From the NCBI RefSeq assembly GCF_025133575.1, contig NZ_CP104011.1, positions 3,790,965 to 3,854,964 on the forward strand: a DNA stretch of 64,000 bases, written 5' to 3'. The translations under genes were made by a program, and so were the position numbers. Source of the stretch: Pseudomonas sp. GCEP-101 (lineage in GTDB: Bacteria; Pseudomonadota; Gammaproteobacteria; Pseudomonadales; Pseudomonadaceae). The notes under the pieces were generated by a model. That model had not been told where the DNA came from and did no database searches. It was given only the letters and a program-made list of their open reading frames with translations. Below, piece by piece: positions 24,196-34,335 of this stretch. The stretch's first letter is position 1; each line of letters opens with the position of its first letter.

Positions 24196-27087
24196 TTATT
24201 GGCAAGCTTCGCAATCAGGATTGTCGATGGAGCAAGCCTGAGGAACCGGAGCCGGCTTCGGCTCTGCGGCCGGGGCGGCTTGCAGGCCTTCGTTGCCACC
24301 GGCCGACACGGCGTTGAGCTTGCCGGTGTTGATGGTGGACTTCTCGGTGCTGGTGGCGGCCAGGGCACGGAGGTAGTAGGTGGTCTTCAGGCCACGGTAC
24401 CAGGCCATGCGGTAGGTCACGTCCAGCTTCTTGCCCGAGGCGCCGGCGATGTAGAGGTTCAGGGACTGGGCCTGATCGATCCACTTCTGGCGGCGGCTGG
24501 CGGCGTCGACGATCCACTTGGTCTCGACTTCGAAGGCGGTGGCGTACAGGTCCTTCAGGTCTTGCGGGATGCGCTCGATCTGCTGCACGGAGCCGTCGTA
24601 GTACTTCAGGTCGTTGACCATGACCGGGTCCCACAGGCCGCGCACCTTGAGGTCGCGAACCAGGTAGGGGTTGATCACGGTGAACTCGCCGGAGAGGTTC
24701 GATTTCACGTACAGGTTCTGGTAGGTCGGCTCGATGGACTGCGATACGCCGGTGATGTTGGCGATGGTCGCGGTCGGCGCGATGGCCATGATGTTCGAGT
24801 TGCGGATGCCTTTCTGTACGCGAGCACGTACCGGAGCCCAGTCGAGGGATTCGGTCAGGTCGACGTCGATGTACTTCTGGCCACGGGCTTCGATGAGGAT
24901 CTGCTGGGAGTCCAGCGGCAGGATGCCCTTGGACCACAGGGAGCCGTCGAAGGTCTCGTAGGCGCCACGCTCGTCGGCCAGGTCACAGGAGGCCTGGATG
25001 GCGAAGTAGCTCACCGCTTCCATGGACTTGTCGGCGAACTCGATGGCAGCGTCGGAGCCGTACGGGATGTGCTGCAGGTACAGCGCGTCCTGGAAGCCCA
25101 TGATGCCCAGGCCCACCGGGCGGTGCTTGAGGTTCGAGTTGCGCGCCTGCGGGACCGAGTAGTAGTTGATGTCGATAACGTTATCGAGCATGCGTACGGC
25201 GGTCTTCACGGTCTTCTCGAGCTTGGCGGTGTCCAGCTTGCCGTCGACGATGTGGTTGACCAGGTTGATCGAGCCCAGGTTGCAGACCGCGATCTCGTCC
25301 TTGTTGGTGTTCAGGGTGATCTCGGTGCACAGGTTCGAGCTGTGGACCACGCCCACGTGCTGCTGCGGGCTGCGCAGGTTGCACGGGTCCTTGAAGGTCA
25401 GCCACGGGTGGCCGGTCTCGAAGAGCATGGAGAGCATCTTGCGCCACAGGTCTTTGGCCTGGACGACCTTGAACACCTTGATCTTGTTGTACTCGGTCAG
25501 GGCTTCGTAATACTCGTAGCGCTCTTCGAAGGCCTTGCCGGTCAGATCGTGCAGGTCCGGTACTTCGGACGGGGAGAACAGGGTCCACTTGCCATCGTCG
25601 AAGACGCGCTTCATGAACAGGTCCGGAATCCAGTTCGCGGTGTTCATGTCGTGGGTACGGCGACGGTCGTCACCGGTGTTCTTGCGCAGCTCGAGGAATT
25701 CCTCGATGTCCAGGTGCCAGGTTTCCAGGTAGGCGCAGACGGCGCCCTTGCGCTTGCCGCCCTGGTTCACGGCCACCGCGGTGTCGTTCACCACTTTGAG
25801 GAACGGAACCACGCCCTGGGATTTGCCGTTGGTGCCCTTGATGTAGGAGCCCAGCGCACGCACCGGAGTCCAGTCGTTGCCCAGGCCGCCTGCGAATTTG
25901 GACAGCATGGCGTTGTCGTGGATGGCGTTGTAGATGCCCGACAGGTCGTCCGGCACGGTGGTCAGGTAGCAGCTGGAGAGCTGCGGACGCAGGGTGCCGG
26001 CGTTGAACAGGGTGGGGGTCGACGACATGTAGTCGAACGAGGAGAGCAGGTTGTAGAACTCGATGGCGCGAGCTTCACGGTCCTTCTCTTCGATGGCCAG
26101 GCCCATGGCCACGCGCATGAAGAAGACCTGCGGCAGTTCGAAACGGATGCCGTCCTTGTGGATGAAGTAGCGGTCGTACAGGGTCTGCAGGCCGAGGTAG
26201 GTGAACTGCTGGTCGCGCTCGTGGTTGATCGCGGCGCCCAGCTTGGCCAGGTCGAATTCCTTGAGCTTGCTGTCGATCAGCTCGAACTCGGAGCCTTTCT
26301 CGACGTAGGCGGCCAGGGCCTTGGCGTACAGGTCGGCCATCTCGTGGTGAGTGGCGCTTTCGGCGACGCCCAGGAAGCCCAGGGCTTCGGCGCGCAGGGT
26401 GTCCATCAGCAGGCGGGCGGTGACGTAGGAGTAGTTCGGCTCGCGCTCGACCAGGGTACGGGCGGTCATCACCAGGGCGGTGTTGACGTCCTTCTCAGCG
26501 ACGCCGTCGTACAGGTTCTTCAGGGTCTCGCGTTCGATCAGCTCGCCATCGACTTCGGCCAGGCCTTCGCAGGCTTCGCGGATAATGGTCTGCAGGCGGC
26601 CCATGTCCAGCGGCTGGGTGCTGCCGTCGGCCTTGGTGATGCGGATGCTCGGGTGCGGCTGGGCGATGTCGCTGGCGGTGCCGGCGTTCTTGCGCTCGTT
26701 GGCACGGGCTTCGCGGTAGATCACGTAGTCGCGGGCGACTTTCTGCTCGCCGGCGCGCATCAGGGACAGTTCGACCTGGTCCTGGATCTCTTCGATGTGG
26801 ATGGTGCCACCGGAGGGCATGCGGCGCTTGAAGGTCGCGGTGACCTGTTCGGTCAGGCGGCGCACGGTCTCATGGATGCGCGACGAGGCGGCGGCGGTGC
26901 CGCCTTCCACGGCGAGAAACGCCTTGGTGATGGCTACGGTGATCTTGTCATCGGTGTAGGGAACTACGGTGCCGTTGCGCTTGATCACGCGCAGCTGGCC
27001 GGGCGCGGTGGCGGCCAGATCCTGGGCGGATTCGGCGGCCTGCGGCGCTGCGGCCTGCGGGTTCTCGCGAGTGGTGTCGATTTGCAT
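24196..27087 (-). CDS. nrdA: class Ia ribonucleotide reductase, large subunit
   Basis: 963 residues. It reduces ribonucleoside diphosphates to deoxy forms. Two ATP-cone domains sit in tandem at the N-terminus (about residues 33-125, starting RVIKRNGTVVPYTDDK, and 150-240, starting IRITKADGSTQPLDMGR), giving allosteric activity control. The catalytic barrel shows LSSCYLTTVPDD, NLCTEITL and CNLGSINL, and the C-terminal redox pair is in DNPDCEACQ. It is longer than E. coli NrdA (761 residues) because of the double cone, as in P. aeruginosa. A 780-bp upstream region carries DnaA- and NrdR-like sites. Confidence 0.97.
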   Translation of the reverse strand: MQIDTTRENPQAAAPQAAESAQDLAATAPGQLRVIKRNGTVVPYTDDKITVAITKAFLAVEGGTAAASSRIHETVRRLTEQVTATFKRRMPSGGTIHIEEIQDQVELSLMRAGEQKVARDYVIYREARANERKNAGTASDIAQPHPSIRITKADGSTQPLDMGRLQTIIREACEGLAEVDGELIERETLKNLYDGVAEKDVNTALVMTARTLVEREPNYSYVTARLLMDTLRAEALGFLGVAESATHHEMADLYAKALAAYVEKGSEFELIDSKLKEFDLAKLGAAINHERDQQFTYLGLQTLYDRYFIHKDGIRFELPQVFFMRVAMGLAIEEKDREARAIEFYNLLSSFDYMSSTPTLFNAGTLRPQLSSCYLTTVPDDLSGIYNAIHDNAMLSKFAGGLGNDWTPVRALGSYIKGTNGKSQGVVPFLKVVNDTAVAVNQGGKRKGAVCAYLETWHLDIEEFLELRKNTGDDRRRTHDMNTANWIPDLFMKRVFDDGKWTLFSPSEVPDLHDLTGKAFEERYEYYEALTEYNKIKVFKVVQAKDLWRKMLSMLFETGHPWLTFKDPCNLRSPQQHVGVVHSSNLCTEITLNTNKDEIAVCNLGSINLVNHIVDGKLDTAKLEKTVKTAVRMLDNVIDINYYSVPQARNSNLKHRPVGLGIMGFQDALYLQHIPYGSDAAIEFADKSMEAVSYFAIQASCDLADERGAYETFDGSLWSKGILPLDSQQILIEARGQKYIDVDLTESLDWAPVRARVQKGIRNSNIMAIAPTATIANITGVSQSIEPTYQNLYVKSNLSGEFTVINPYLVRDLKVRGLWDPVMVNDLKYYDGSVQQIERIPQDLKDLYATAFEVETKWIVDAASRRQKWIDQAQSLNLYIAGASGKKLDVTYRMAWYRGLKTTYYLRALAATSTEKSTINTGKLNAVSAGGNEGLQAAPAAEPKPAPVPQACSIDNPDCEACQ

Positions 27088-27283
27088 GGGTGGTTGTCTC
27101 CACGTTCTCGTAATGGGTTTGTTGCCGACGCCAGGGGCGCCATCTCAAAAGCAAGGAGCGAATAAAGAGCAAAAAGAGCAGTCGCCCGCGGGTGCAGCCG
27201 CGGGCTGGAATTCGTCTGGAACAGGGGGAGTGACCCGAAGCGCCTCCCTGGCCCAACTCGGGTGCCGGCTTTACGGGCCGGGA

Positions 27284-27299
27284 CCACAATACCTAGTGG
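27284..27299. promoter_or_regulatory. NrdR-box-like sequence 1
   Basis: CCACAATACCTAGTGG, about 12 of 16 positions fitting the NrdR consensus acaCwAtATaTwGwgt. It lies about 200 bases upstream of the nrdA start. NrdR represses ribonucleotide reductase genes, usually through two boxes about three helical turns apart; the second box here is much further away. Confidence 0.4.
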
Positions 27300-27509
27300 T
27301 GTTGAACGTTACGTTGCAACACCCGTACCGCATTTCCATCGACATGAATCGCTCCTTGCGGGCGGGGCCGCCTGGCACATCAGACCGTCTGGAATACGCT
27401 GTGGTGGAACCGGAGGAGCCGTGGAACAGGCTCGGAATTTCGACTTTCTTCTTGTGTCCGGTTCGTGGTGGCAACCCCAAGATGTAGGGGTATGCCGCAA
27501 CGGGGATAC

Positions 27510-27538
27510 AAGATAATGCGCTAAGGGGGTGTTTGCAA
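27510..27538 (-). promoter_or_regulatory. possible nrdA sigma-70 promoter
   Basis: On the minus strand TTGCAA (27538-27533) and TATCTT (27515-27510) are separated by exactly 17 bases. Each hexamer matches consensus at four of six positions. It would place transcription start near 27503 and give a leader of over 400 bases. Weak evidence on its own; the nearby DnaA box supports the location. Confidence 0.3.
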
Positions 27539-27559
27539 GGCGGGCGATGGGGGAAAAGC

Positions 27560-27568
27560 TGTGGATAA
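27560..27568 (-). promoter_or_regulatory. DnaA box upstream of nrdA
   Basis: TTATCCACA on the minus strand, the strict DnaA consensus. In E. coli the nrdAB promoter is DnaA-controlled, so a box 470 bases upstream of nrdA is plausibly regulatory rather than part of an origin; no box cluster or AT-rich unwinding element surrounds it. Confidence 0.55.
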
Positions 27569-27691
27569 AATGTGCATGGAATGTGGGTGAAGCGGGGTAA
27601 CTCGCGCTATCCCTGATGCTGTCTGCCTTTCACCGTTCGTCGTGGTTGGTGACAGATTTTTCACACGCCAGGGAGGCACTGCGCGGGGGAG

Positions 27692-27715
27692 AACACTACC
27701 ACAATATGTAGTGTT
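27692..27715. promoter_or_regulatory. NrdR-box-like sequence 2 inside an 8-bp inverted repeat
   Basis: AACACTAC-CACAATAT-GTAGTGTT. The core CCACAATATGTAGTGT (27699-27714) fits about 14 of 16 positions of the NrdR consensus. It lies about 155 bases before the response regulator start and 610 bases upstream of nrdA. Confidence 0.5.
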
Positions 27716-27868
27716 TCTCACCGAGCAGCCCTTGACCTTTTCGTGCAACGCCTGCTTACGCCAGTGGCGTGCGGCGGTGCTGGCAATCTGGCTACAATGC
27801 CGGCCGCTTTTGCGGGCGCTCTATAGTGAGGTGTGCCCGCGCACGCTCATGGCGCATCAGGAGGCAAG

Positions 27869-28573
27869 GTGGAACAAGAAGCGCGCATTCTCATCGTCGA
27901 GGACGACCAGCGACTGGCCGAGCTGACCCAGGACTACCTGGAGAGCAACGGCCTGGCGGTGTCCATCGAGTCCCATGGCGGCAAGGCGGTGGAGCGGGTA
28001 CTGGCCGAGCGGCCGGACCTGGTGGTGCTCGACCTGATGCTGCCGGGAGAGGATGGGCTGTCCATCTGCAAGCGCCTGCGCCCGGACTACGACGGGCCGA
28101 TCCTGATGCTCACCGCGCGCACCGACGACATGGACCAGGTGCAGGGCCTGGAGATGGGCGCCGACGACTATGTGTGCAAGCCGGTGCGCCCGCGTGTGCT
28201 GCTGGCGCGCATCCGCGCCCTGCTGCGCCGCAGCGAGCCGGCCGAGGCCGCACCGGCGGCGGGCGGCAAGCGCCTGACCTTCGGCAAGCTGGTGATCGAC
28301 AACGCCATGCGCGAAGCCTGGCTGGACGAGCAGACCATCGAGCTGACCAGCGCCGAGTTCGACCTGCTCTGGCTGCTGGCGGCCAACGCCGGGCGCATCC
28401 TCTCCCGCGAGGAGATCTTCAACTCCCTGCGCGGCATCGAGTACGACGGCCAGGACCGCTCCATCGACGTGCGCATCTCGCGCATCCGCCCGAAGATCGG
28501 CGACGACCCGATGCACCCGCGCCTGATCAAGACGGTGCGTAGCAAGGGCTACCTGTTCGTCGGGGAACTGTAG
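27869..28573 (+). CDS. OmpR-family response regulator (RstA-like)
   Basis: 234 residues: receiver domain with the acidic pocket in ILIVEDDQRL, phospho-Asp in LVVLDLMLPGEDG and Lys in DDYVCKPV; then an OmpR winged helix (LTSAEFDLLWLLAANAGRIL, IDVRISRIRPKIGDD, TVRSKGYLF). I chose GTG 27869, as AGGAGG (27859-27864) lies just upstream; an in-frame ATG at 27833 would add 12 unrelated residues before the domain. The cognate kinase is probably the 29358 gene, with an acetyltransferase gene between them. The pair divergent from nrdA matches PAO1 gene order as I remember it. Confidence 0.92.
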   Translation: MEQEARILIVEDDQRLAELTQDYLESNGLAVSIESHGGKAVERVLAERPDLVVLDLMLPGEDGLSICKRLRPDYDGPILMLTARTDDMDQVQGLEMGADDYVCKPVRPRVLLARIRALLRRSEPAEAAPAAGGKRLTFGKLVIDNAMREAWLDEQTIELTSAEFDLLWLLAANAGRILSREEIFNSLRGIEYDGQDRSIDVRISRIRPKIGDDPMHPRLIKTVRSKGYLFVGEL

Positions 28574-28576
28574 GCC

Positions 28577-29131
28577 GTGAGCGCCGTGCCACCCTTTCCC
28601 GAGCTGCACGGCGAGCGATTCCGCCTGCGCGCCTTCACCGATGCCGACCAGCCGACGGTGTTTCGCGCGCTCTCGCATCCCGAGGTGATCCGCCACTACG
28701 GCGTCTCCTATGCGACCCTGGAAGCCACTCGCGAGCAGATGGAATGGTTCGAGCGCATCCATCAGGAGCGCAGCGGCATCTGGTGGGCGATCTGCCGGCC
28801 GGAAGCCCCCGAGGACGTCATCGGCGGCTGCGGCTTCAACAACTGGCAACACGAACATCGCCGCCTGGAACTGGGCTACTGGCTGCTGCCCGAGCACTGG
28901 CGGCAGGGTGTGATGAGCGAATGCCTGCCGCTGATCTTCCGTCACGCCTTCCACGAGATGAACGTGCACCGCATCGAGGCCGAGGTGGAACCGGAGAACC
29001 TCGCCAGCGGCCGCTTGCTGCTGCGCCAGGGGTTCACTCTGGAAGGTCGGCGCCGCGAGTGCGAGGTGAAGGATGGCGCATTCGTTAGCCTGGATAACTA
29101 CGGGTTGCTCAACTCGGCGGCGGCCAGGTGA
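28577..29131 (+). CDS. RimJ/RimL-type GNAT acetyltransferase
   Basis: 184 residues, GNAT fold: ERFRLRAFTDADQPTVFRAL at the N-terminus, IGGCGFNNWQHEHRRLELGYWL strand, the acetyl-CoA loop LPEHWRQGVMSECL, and NVHRIEAEVEPENLASGRLL. This RimJ/L subgroup acetylates protein N-termini or small amines. The GTG start at 28577 is 3 bases after the response regulator stop, so the two are co-transcribed and probably translationally coupled. A MITE-like element separates it from the kinase gene downstream. The substrate is unknown. Confidence 0.88.
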   Translation: MSAVPPFPELHGERFRLRAFTDADQPTVFRALSHPEVIRHYGVSYATLEATREQMEWFERIHQERSGIWWAICRPEAPEDVIGGCGFNNWQHEHRRLELGYWLLPEHWRQGVMSECLPLIFRHAFHEMNVHRIEAEVEPENLASGRLLLRQGFTLEGRRRECEVKDGAFVSLDNYGLLNSAAAR

Positions 29132-29149
29132 GGCGGGTGCTCGGGCTTG

Positions 29150-29317
29150 CCCTCACCCCAGCCCTCTCCCAGAGGGAGAGGGGGCCGTCCGTGCGAGCTG
29201 CCGATTCGGTGTTGTCCTGTCGTGATCGGTGCCAACTGAGTTGTCCGGCTGAAGCAGCAAGCTTCACGCGTACTCCCCACAGTCCCCTCTCCCTCTGGGA
29301 GAGGGCTAGGGTGAGGG
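29150..29317. mobile_element. MITE-like element inside the two-component operon
   Basis: 168 bp with near-perfect inverted ends of about 34 bases (CCCTCACCCCAGCCCTCTCC at the left, the inverse ending GGGCTAGGGTGAGGG at the right). It lies between the acetyltransferase and kinase genes, starting 19 bases after one stop and ending 40 bases before the next start, so it would be transcribed as a long hairpin. Confidence 0.75.
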
Positions 29318-29357
29318 TGCTCTTCACCTGCACCATGCCCGCCCGGATCAACCACCC

Positions 29358-30983
29358 ATGAAATCCATCTTCCTGCGCATCTACGGCGGCATGCTGCTGA
29401 CGCTGGTGGCGGTCGCCGCGCTGGCGGTGCTCACCCTGCACCTGGTCAACGAGGTGCGCGGCGAGCGCTACCGCGAGGACCTGGCGCGCGGCACCTTCCG
29501 CCTGATGGCGGACGAGCTGTTGCCCATGAGCGAGGTGGACCGCAAGCGCGCGCTGAGCCAGTGGAGCCGCCTGCTGGGCATCCCGCTGAAGCTCACCAGC
29601 CTGGATGCGCTGGGCATGGAAGGGCGCAGCCGGGCGCGGCTGATGAACGACCAGGTACTGGTGCAGGCCGGCGCGCCCCATGAAGTGAAGGTGATGACCC
29701 AGGTGAGCGCGGCGGAAGGGCTGATCCTCACCGGCGAGGTGGAGCAGGTCAGCGAGCAACTGGCGCGCGCCACCATCTACCTGCTGATGGACGAGCTCAA
29801 GCGCTACCCGGCCAGCGAGCAGCCCTACCACCTGGCGCGCATCGTCCGCGACAAGCGCTTCGGCTACGAGGTGCACCTGGCGCGTCTGAAGGAAGTCGAC
29901 CTGGACGACGACCAGAGCCGTCGGGTGGAAGAGGGCGACACGGTAATGGCGCTGGGCAAGGGCGGCGACTCGATCCGCGTGCTCTCGGGCATCCTCGACA
30001 CCCCCTGGGTGCTGGAGCTGGGGCCGATCTACCAGATGAATCCGTACCCGCCGCAGTTGCTGACCATCATCGTGGTGGTGGCGCTGACGCTGATCGGCCT
30101 GACCCTGTACCTGCTCATCAGCGGCCTGGAGCAGCGCCTGCGCGGCCTCGAATCCGCCGCCACGCGCATCGCCCGCGGCAGCCTGGACACCCGCGTGGAA
30201 GTGCGCGGCGCCGACTCGGTGGGGCGTCTCGCCGGCGCCTTCAACCACATGGCCGAGCAATTGCACCTACTGCTGACGGTGCAGCGCGAGCTGGTCCGCG
30301 CGGTGTCCCACGAGCTGCGCACGCCGGTGGCGCGGCTGCGCTTCGGGCTGGAGATGATCGAGTCCGCCGAGACCGACACGGCGCGGCGCAAGTACATGGA
30401 GGGCATGGACGGCGATATCCAGGACCTCGACCAACTGGTGGATGAGATGCTCACCTACGCGCGGCTGGAGCAGGGCTCGCCGGCGCTGAGCTACCAGCGC
30501 ATCGAGCTCGGCGCGCTGGTGGAGCAGGTGGTGGCGGAAATCGCCCCGCTGCGACGGGAAATCACCGTCACCTGCGAGGCCGGTTCGCTGGTGCCGTTCG
30601 ACCAGGGCAGCTGGATCGAGGCCGAGCCGCGTTACCTGCACCGCGCCCTGCAGAACCTCATGACCAACGCGCTGCGCTACGCCGAAGGGCGGGTGCGGAT
30701 CAGCTACCGGGTGAGCGTGGACCGCTGCCAGGTGGACGTGGAGGACGACGGCCCCGGCGTGCCGCAAGCGCAGTGGCACCGGCTGTTCCAACCGTTCTTC
30801 CGCGCCGACGACAGCCGTGCGCGGGTCACCGGCGGGCACGGGCTGGGGCTGTCCATCGTGCGGCGGATCATCCACTGGCACGGCGGCCGCGCGCAGATCG
30901 CCAAGAGCGAAGTGCTGGGGGGCGCCTGCTTCACCCTGATGTGGCCGCGCCGCCAGGCACCGACGGTAAACGACGATATTTGA
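29358..30983 (+). CDS. sensor histidine kinase (RstB-like)
   Basis: 541 residues. TM1 at about 7-29, a periplasmic sensor of about 200 residues with no Cys, TM2 at about 232-254 (TIIVVVALTLIGLTLYLLIS), HAMP, HisKA with the phospho-His in RAVSHELRTPVARL, and HATPase with NLMTNALRYAEG, DDGPGV and GHGLGLSIVRR. It is the kinase for the 27869 regulator, two genes upstream. The periplasmic domain is rich in charged residues and has no recognisable ligand fold. Confidence 0.93.
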   Translation: MKSIFLRIYGGMLLTLVAVAALAVLTLHLVNEVRGERYREDLARGTFRLMADELLPMSEVDRKRALSQWSRLLGIPLKLTSLDALGMEGRSRARLMNDQVLVQAGAPHEVKVMTQVSAAEGLILTGEVEQVSEQLARATIYLLMDELKRYPASEQPYHLARIVRDKRFGYEVHLARLKEVDLDDDQSRRVEEGDTVMALGKGGDSIRVLSGILDTPWVLELGPIYQMNPYPPQLLTIIVVVALTLIGLTLYLLISGLEQRLRGLESAATRIARGSLDTRVEVRGADSVGRLAGAFNHMAEQLHLLLTVQRELVRAVSHELRTPVARLRFGLEMIESAETDTARRKYMEGMDGDIQDLDQLVDEMLTYARLEQGSPALSYQRIELGALVEQVVAEIAPLRREITVTCEAGSLVPFDQGSWIEAEPRYLHRALQNLMTNALRYAEGRVRISYRVSVDRCQVDVEDDGPGVPQAQWHRLFQPFFRADDSRARVTGGHGLGLSIVRRIIHWHGGRAQIAKSEVLGGACFTLMWPRRQAPTVNDDI

Positions 30984-31080
30984 CCGCTGGGTCAAAAAGT
31001 GCAGAATGTCTCGGTGCCATCGCCGGCCGACGGCTTTCACTGCTGCGCTGCGCCACTTTCCGTTCCACCTGTTGCCCTGA

Positions 31081-31971
<891 letters not shown>

Positions 31972-31997
31972 CGCTCAACTGACAGACAGGAACAGCG

Positions 31998-32678
31998 ATG
32001 CCCCTCACGCAGGAGGATTTCCTGGCCATCCGGCTCACTCTCGAGCTGGCTGCCCTGAGTACGGCGATTCTCCTGCTGATCGGCACGCCCATCGCCTGGT
32101 GGCTGGCGCGCACCCGCTCCTGGCTGAAGGGCCCGCTGGGGGCGGTGGTGGCGCTGCCGCTGGTGCTCCCGCCCACGGTGATCGGCTTCTACCTGCTCAT
32201 TACCCTGGGGCCCAACGGATTCATCGGGCAGGCCACCGAGAGCCTGGGGCTCGGGCGTTTGCCGTTCACCTTTGCCGGGCTGGTGGTGGGCTCGGTGTTC
32301 TATTCGCTGCCCTTCGTGGTGCAGCCGCTGCAGAACGCCTTCGAGGCCATCGGCAACAAGCCGCTGGAGGCCGCCGCCACGCTGCGTGCGAGCCCCCTGG
32401 AGAGCTTCTTCACCGTGGTCCTGCCGCTGGCGCGCCCTGGCTTCATCACCGCCAGCATCCTCGGCTTTGCCCATACCGTGGGGGAGTTCGGCGTGGTGCT
32501 GATGATCGGCGGCAACATTCCGGGCAAGACCCGCGTGGTGTCGGTGCAGATCTTCGACCACGTCGAGTCCATGGAGTACGCCCAGGCGCACTGGCTGGCC
32601 GGCGGCATGGTGATCTTCTCCTTCATCGTGCTGCTGGCGCTCTACGCGAGCCGTCGCAGCCGATCGGCCTGGACCTGA
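31998..32678 (+). CDS. modB: molybdate ABC transporter permease
   Basis: 226 residues with five membrane helices and the EAA-loop ([20 protein letters not shown], then LPLARPGF) that couples to the ATPase. The length is normal for ModB. It lies between modA and modC, and its stop is 7 bases before the modC start. Confidence 0.95.
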   Translation: MPLTQEDFLAIRLTLELAALSTAILLLIGTPIAWWLARTRSWLKGPLGAVVALPLVLPPTVIGFYLLITLGPNGFIGQATESLGLGRLPFTFAGLVVGSVFYSLPFVVQPLQNAFEAIGNKPLEAAATLRASPLESFFTVVLPLARPGFITASILGFAHTVGEFGVVLMIGGNIPGKTRVVSVQIFDHVESMEYAQAHWLAGGMVIFSFIVLLALYASRRSRSAWT

Positions 32679-32685
32679 GGTGGGT

Positions 32686-33789
32686 ATGTCGCCAGAGCTT
32701 ACCCCGCGCACGATCGAGGCCCGCTTCAACATCGCCTATTCGGGCTTCAGCCTGGATGTCGACCTGCAGTTGCCGGGCAAGGGCGTGACCGCACTGTTCG
32801 GCCACTCCGGCTCCGGCAAGACCACCTGCCTGCGCTGCGTGGCGGGGCTGGAGCGCGCACCGCTCGGCCGGCTGGTGGTGAACGGCGAGGTCTGGCAGGA
32901 CAGCGCCGCCGGGGTGTTCCTGCCACCGCACCAGCGAGCCCTGGGCTATGTGTTCCAGGATGCCAACCTGTTCGAGCACCTGTCGGTGAAGCGCAACCTC
33001 ACCTACGGCATGCAGCGCGTGCCGCGCTCCCAGCACCGTGTGGCGCTCGAACACGCCACTGAGCTACTGGGCATCGGCCATCTGCTGGAGCGCATGCCGG
33101 CGCACCTGTCCGGCGGCGAACGCCAGCGCGTCGGCATGGCCCGCGCGCTGCTGACCAGCCCGCGCCTGCTGCTGATGGACGAGCCCCTGGCGGCGCTGGA
33201 CCTCAAGCGCAAGGCGGAAATCCTGCCGTACCTGGAACGCCTGCACGACGAGCTGGATATCCCGATGCTCTACGTCAGCCACTCGCCCGATGAGGTCGCG
33301 CGGCTGGCCGATCACCTGGTGCTGCTCGACCAGGGCCGCGCGATTGCCAGCGGCCCGGTGGTGGAAACCCTGGCGCGCACCGACCTGCCGATCTCCCACC
33401 TGGAGGATGCCGGCGTGGTCATCGACGGCCAGGTGCTGGGGCACAACGCCGACTATGGCCTGCTGACCCTGGCGCTGCCGCACAGCGAGCAGCGCATCCG
33501 CGTGGCCCACGCGCCGATGGACAAGGGCAGGGCGCTGCGCATCCAGGTGCAGGCGCGGGACGTCAGCCTGAGCCTGGAGCCGGCGGCGCACAGCAGCATC
33601 CTCAACGTCCTGCCGGCCCGCGTCGTCGAGATGGTGCCGACGGAGAACCCCGCGCACCTGCTGGTGAAGCTCGACGTAACCGGCACGCCGCTGCTGGCGC
33701 GGATCACCCGCTACTCCCACGACCAGCTTGGCCTGCACACCGGCCAGGCGGTGTGGGCACAGATCAAGTCGGTGGCGCTGCTGGCCTAA
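32686..33789 (+). CDS. modC: molybdate ABC transporter ATPase
   Basis: 367 residues. Walker [11 protein letters not shown]-loop YVFQDANLF, signature [10 protein letters not shown], Walker B LLLMDEP and the H-loop HSPDE. A C-terminal molybdate-binding (MOP/TOBE) domain begins near residue 290 ([17 protein letters not shown]), which distinguishes ModC from other ABC ATPases. GAGG at the end of modB and 5-base spacing favour ATG 32686 over GTG 32680. Confidence 0.95.
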   Translation: MSPELTPRTIEARFNIAYSGFSLDVDLQLPGKGVTALFGHSGSGKTTCLRCVAGLERAPLGRLVVNGEVWQDSAAGVFLPPHQRALGYVFQDANLFEHLSVKRNLTYGMQRVPRSQHRVALEHATELLGIGHLLERMPAHLSGGERQRVGMARALLTSPRLLLMDEPLAALDLKRKAEILPYLERLHDELDIPMLYVSHSPDEVARLADHLVLLDQGRAIASGPVVETLARTDLPISHLEDAGVVIDGQVLGHNADYGLLTLALPHSEQRIRVAHAPMDKGRALRIQVQARDVSLSLEPAAHSSILNVLPARVVEMVPTENPAHLLVKLDVTGTPLLARITRYSHDQLGLHTGQAVWAQIKSVALLA

Positions 33790-34335
33790 TTGGCGCTGGG
33801 TCGGACCGAGGGGACGCCCGGTCCATGCTCGCGAATGAATACACCGCCGGTGTCGATGGATCGGGTGGCGGCGGATAACGCTGGCGCGTTATGCGCCCTA
33901 CGAGCTGATGCGGAGCACCGTGTAGGAGCGGGCCATGCCCGCGATCGCGCGCATGGCGCGCTCCTACAGGTTGGCGCTTTGGGTGCAGAAAGAAGCCAAT
34001 CTGTCGGTCAGCAGCGCCCTCTCCCTGAAGGGAGAGGGGACTGATCGGCGCAGGAGGAATCCATGGTGTCAGCCGGCTCGGATGGCTCCGGCTCCTCTCC
34101 CTGAAGGGAGAGGGGACTGATCGGTGCAGGAGGAATCCATGGCGTCAGCTGGCTCGGATGGCTCCCTCTCCCTTCAGGGAGAGGGCAGGGGAGAGGGGGC
34201 CCCAGCGCAGCAGTTAGTCCGTAGCGCGCATGCCCTGGAACAGGTTTATCCGCCGTCGCTTAGCGGCGGATAACGCCGGCGCGTCATGTGCCCCACGAGA
34301 GCACAGGGCGGCGCGTTCTACGGCTGTCAGCCGAC
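33790..34335. repeat. repeat-filled intergenic region after modC
   Basis: No gene. It holds a GGCGGATAACGC..GCGTTATGCGCCCTAC palindrome (about 33869-33901), a GTAGGAGCGGGCC..GCGCTCCTAC REP pair (33922-33966), a 76-bp tandem duplication (34021-34172) built on CTCCCTGAAGGGAG, and a second GGCGGATAACGCCGGCGCGT copy near 34263. No T-run terminator for modC was seen. Confidence 0.8.
34021..34172. repeat. 76-bp tandem duplication
   Basis: CTCCCTGAAGGGAGAGGGGA begins at 34021 and again at 34097; both copies continue through CTGATCGGCGCAGGAGGAAT (with a C/T change) to GGCTCGGATGGCTCC. A third, inverted-looking CTCCCTTCAGGGAGAGGG end follows at about 34172. Confidence 0.85.

Larger units (their letters stand above)
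27088..27868. promoter_or_regulatory. nrdA / response-regulator divergent intergenic region
   Basis: 780 bp without a gene, unusually long and AT-richer than its surroundings. It contains NrdR-like boxes at 27284-27299 and 27699-27714, a perfect DnaA box at 27560-27568 and a possible sigma-70 promoter for nrdA (27510-27538). The final bases carry the AGGAGG site of the response regulator gene. Confidence 0.6.

Noticed and set aside
23479..27165. A 1228-codon open frame antisense to nrdA and nrdB
   Set aside because: It is Val/Gly/Gln/His/Leu-rich with no domain, and mirrors the codon pattern of the very high-GC sense genes. nrdA and nrdB are unambiguous on the other strand.
27560..27568. A replication origin at the DnaA box
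   Set aside because: Only one box, no dnaA/dnaN/gyrB neighbours and no AT-rich unwinding region; a regulatory role at nrdA is simpler.
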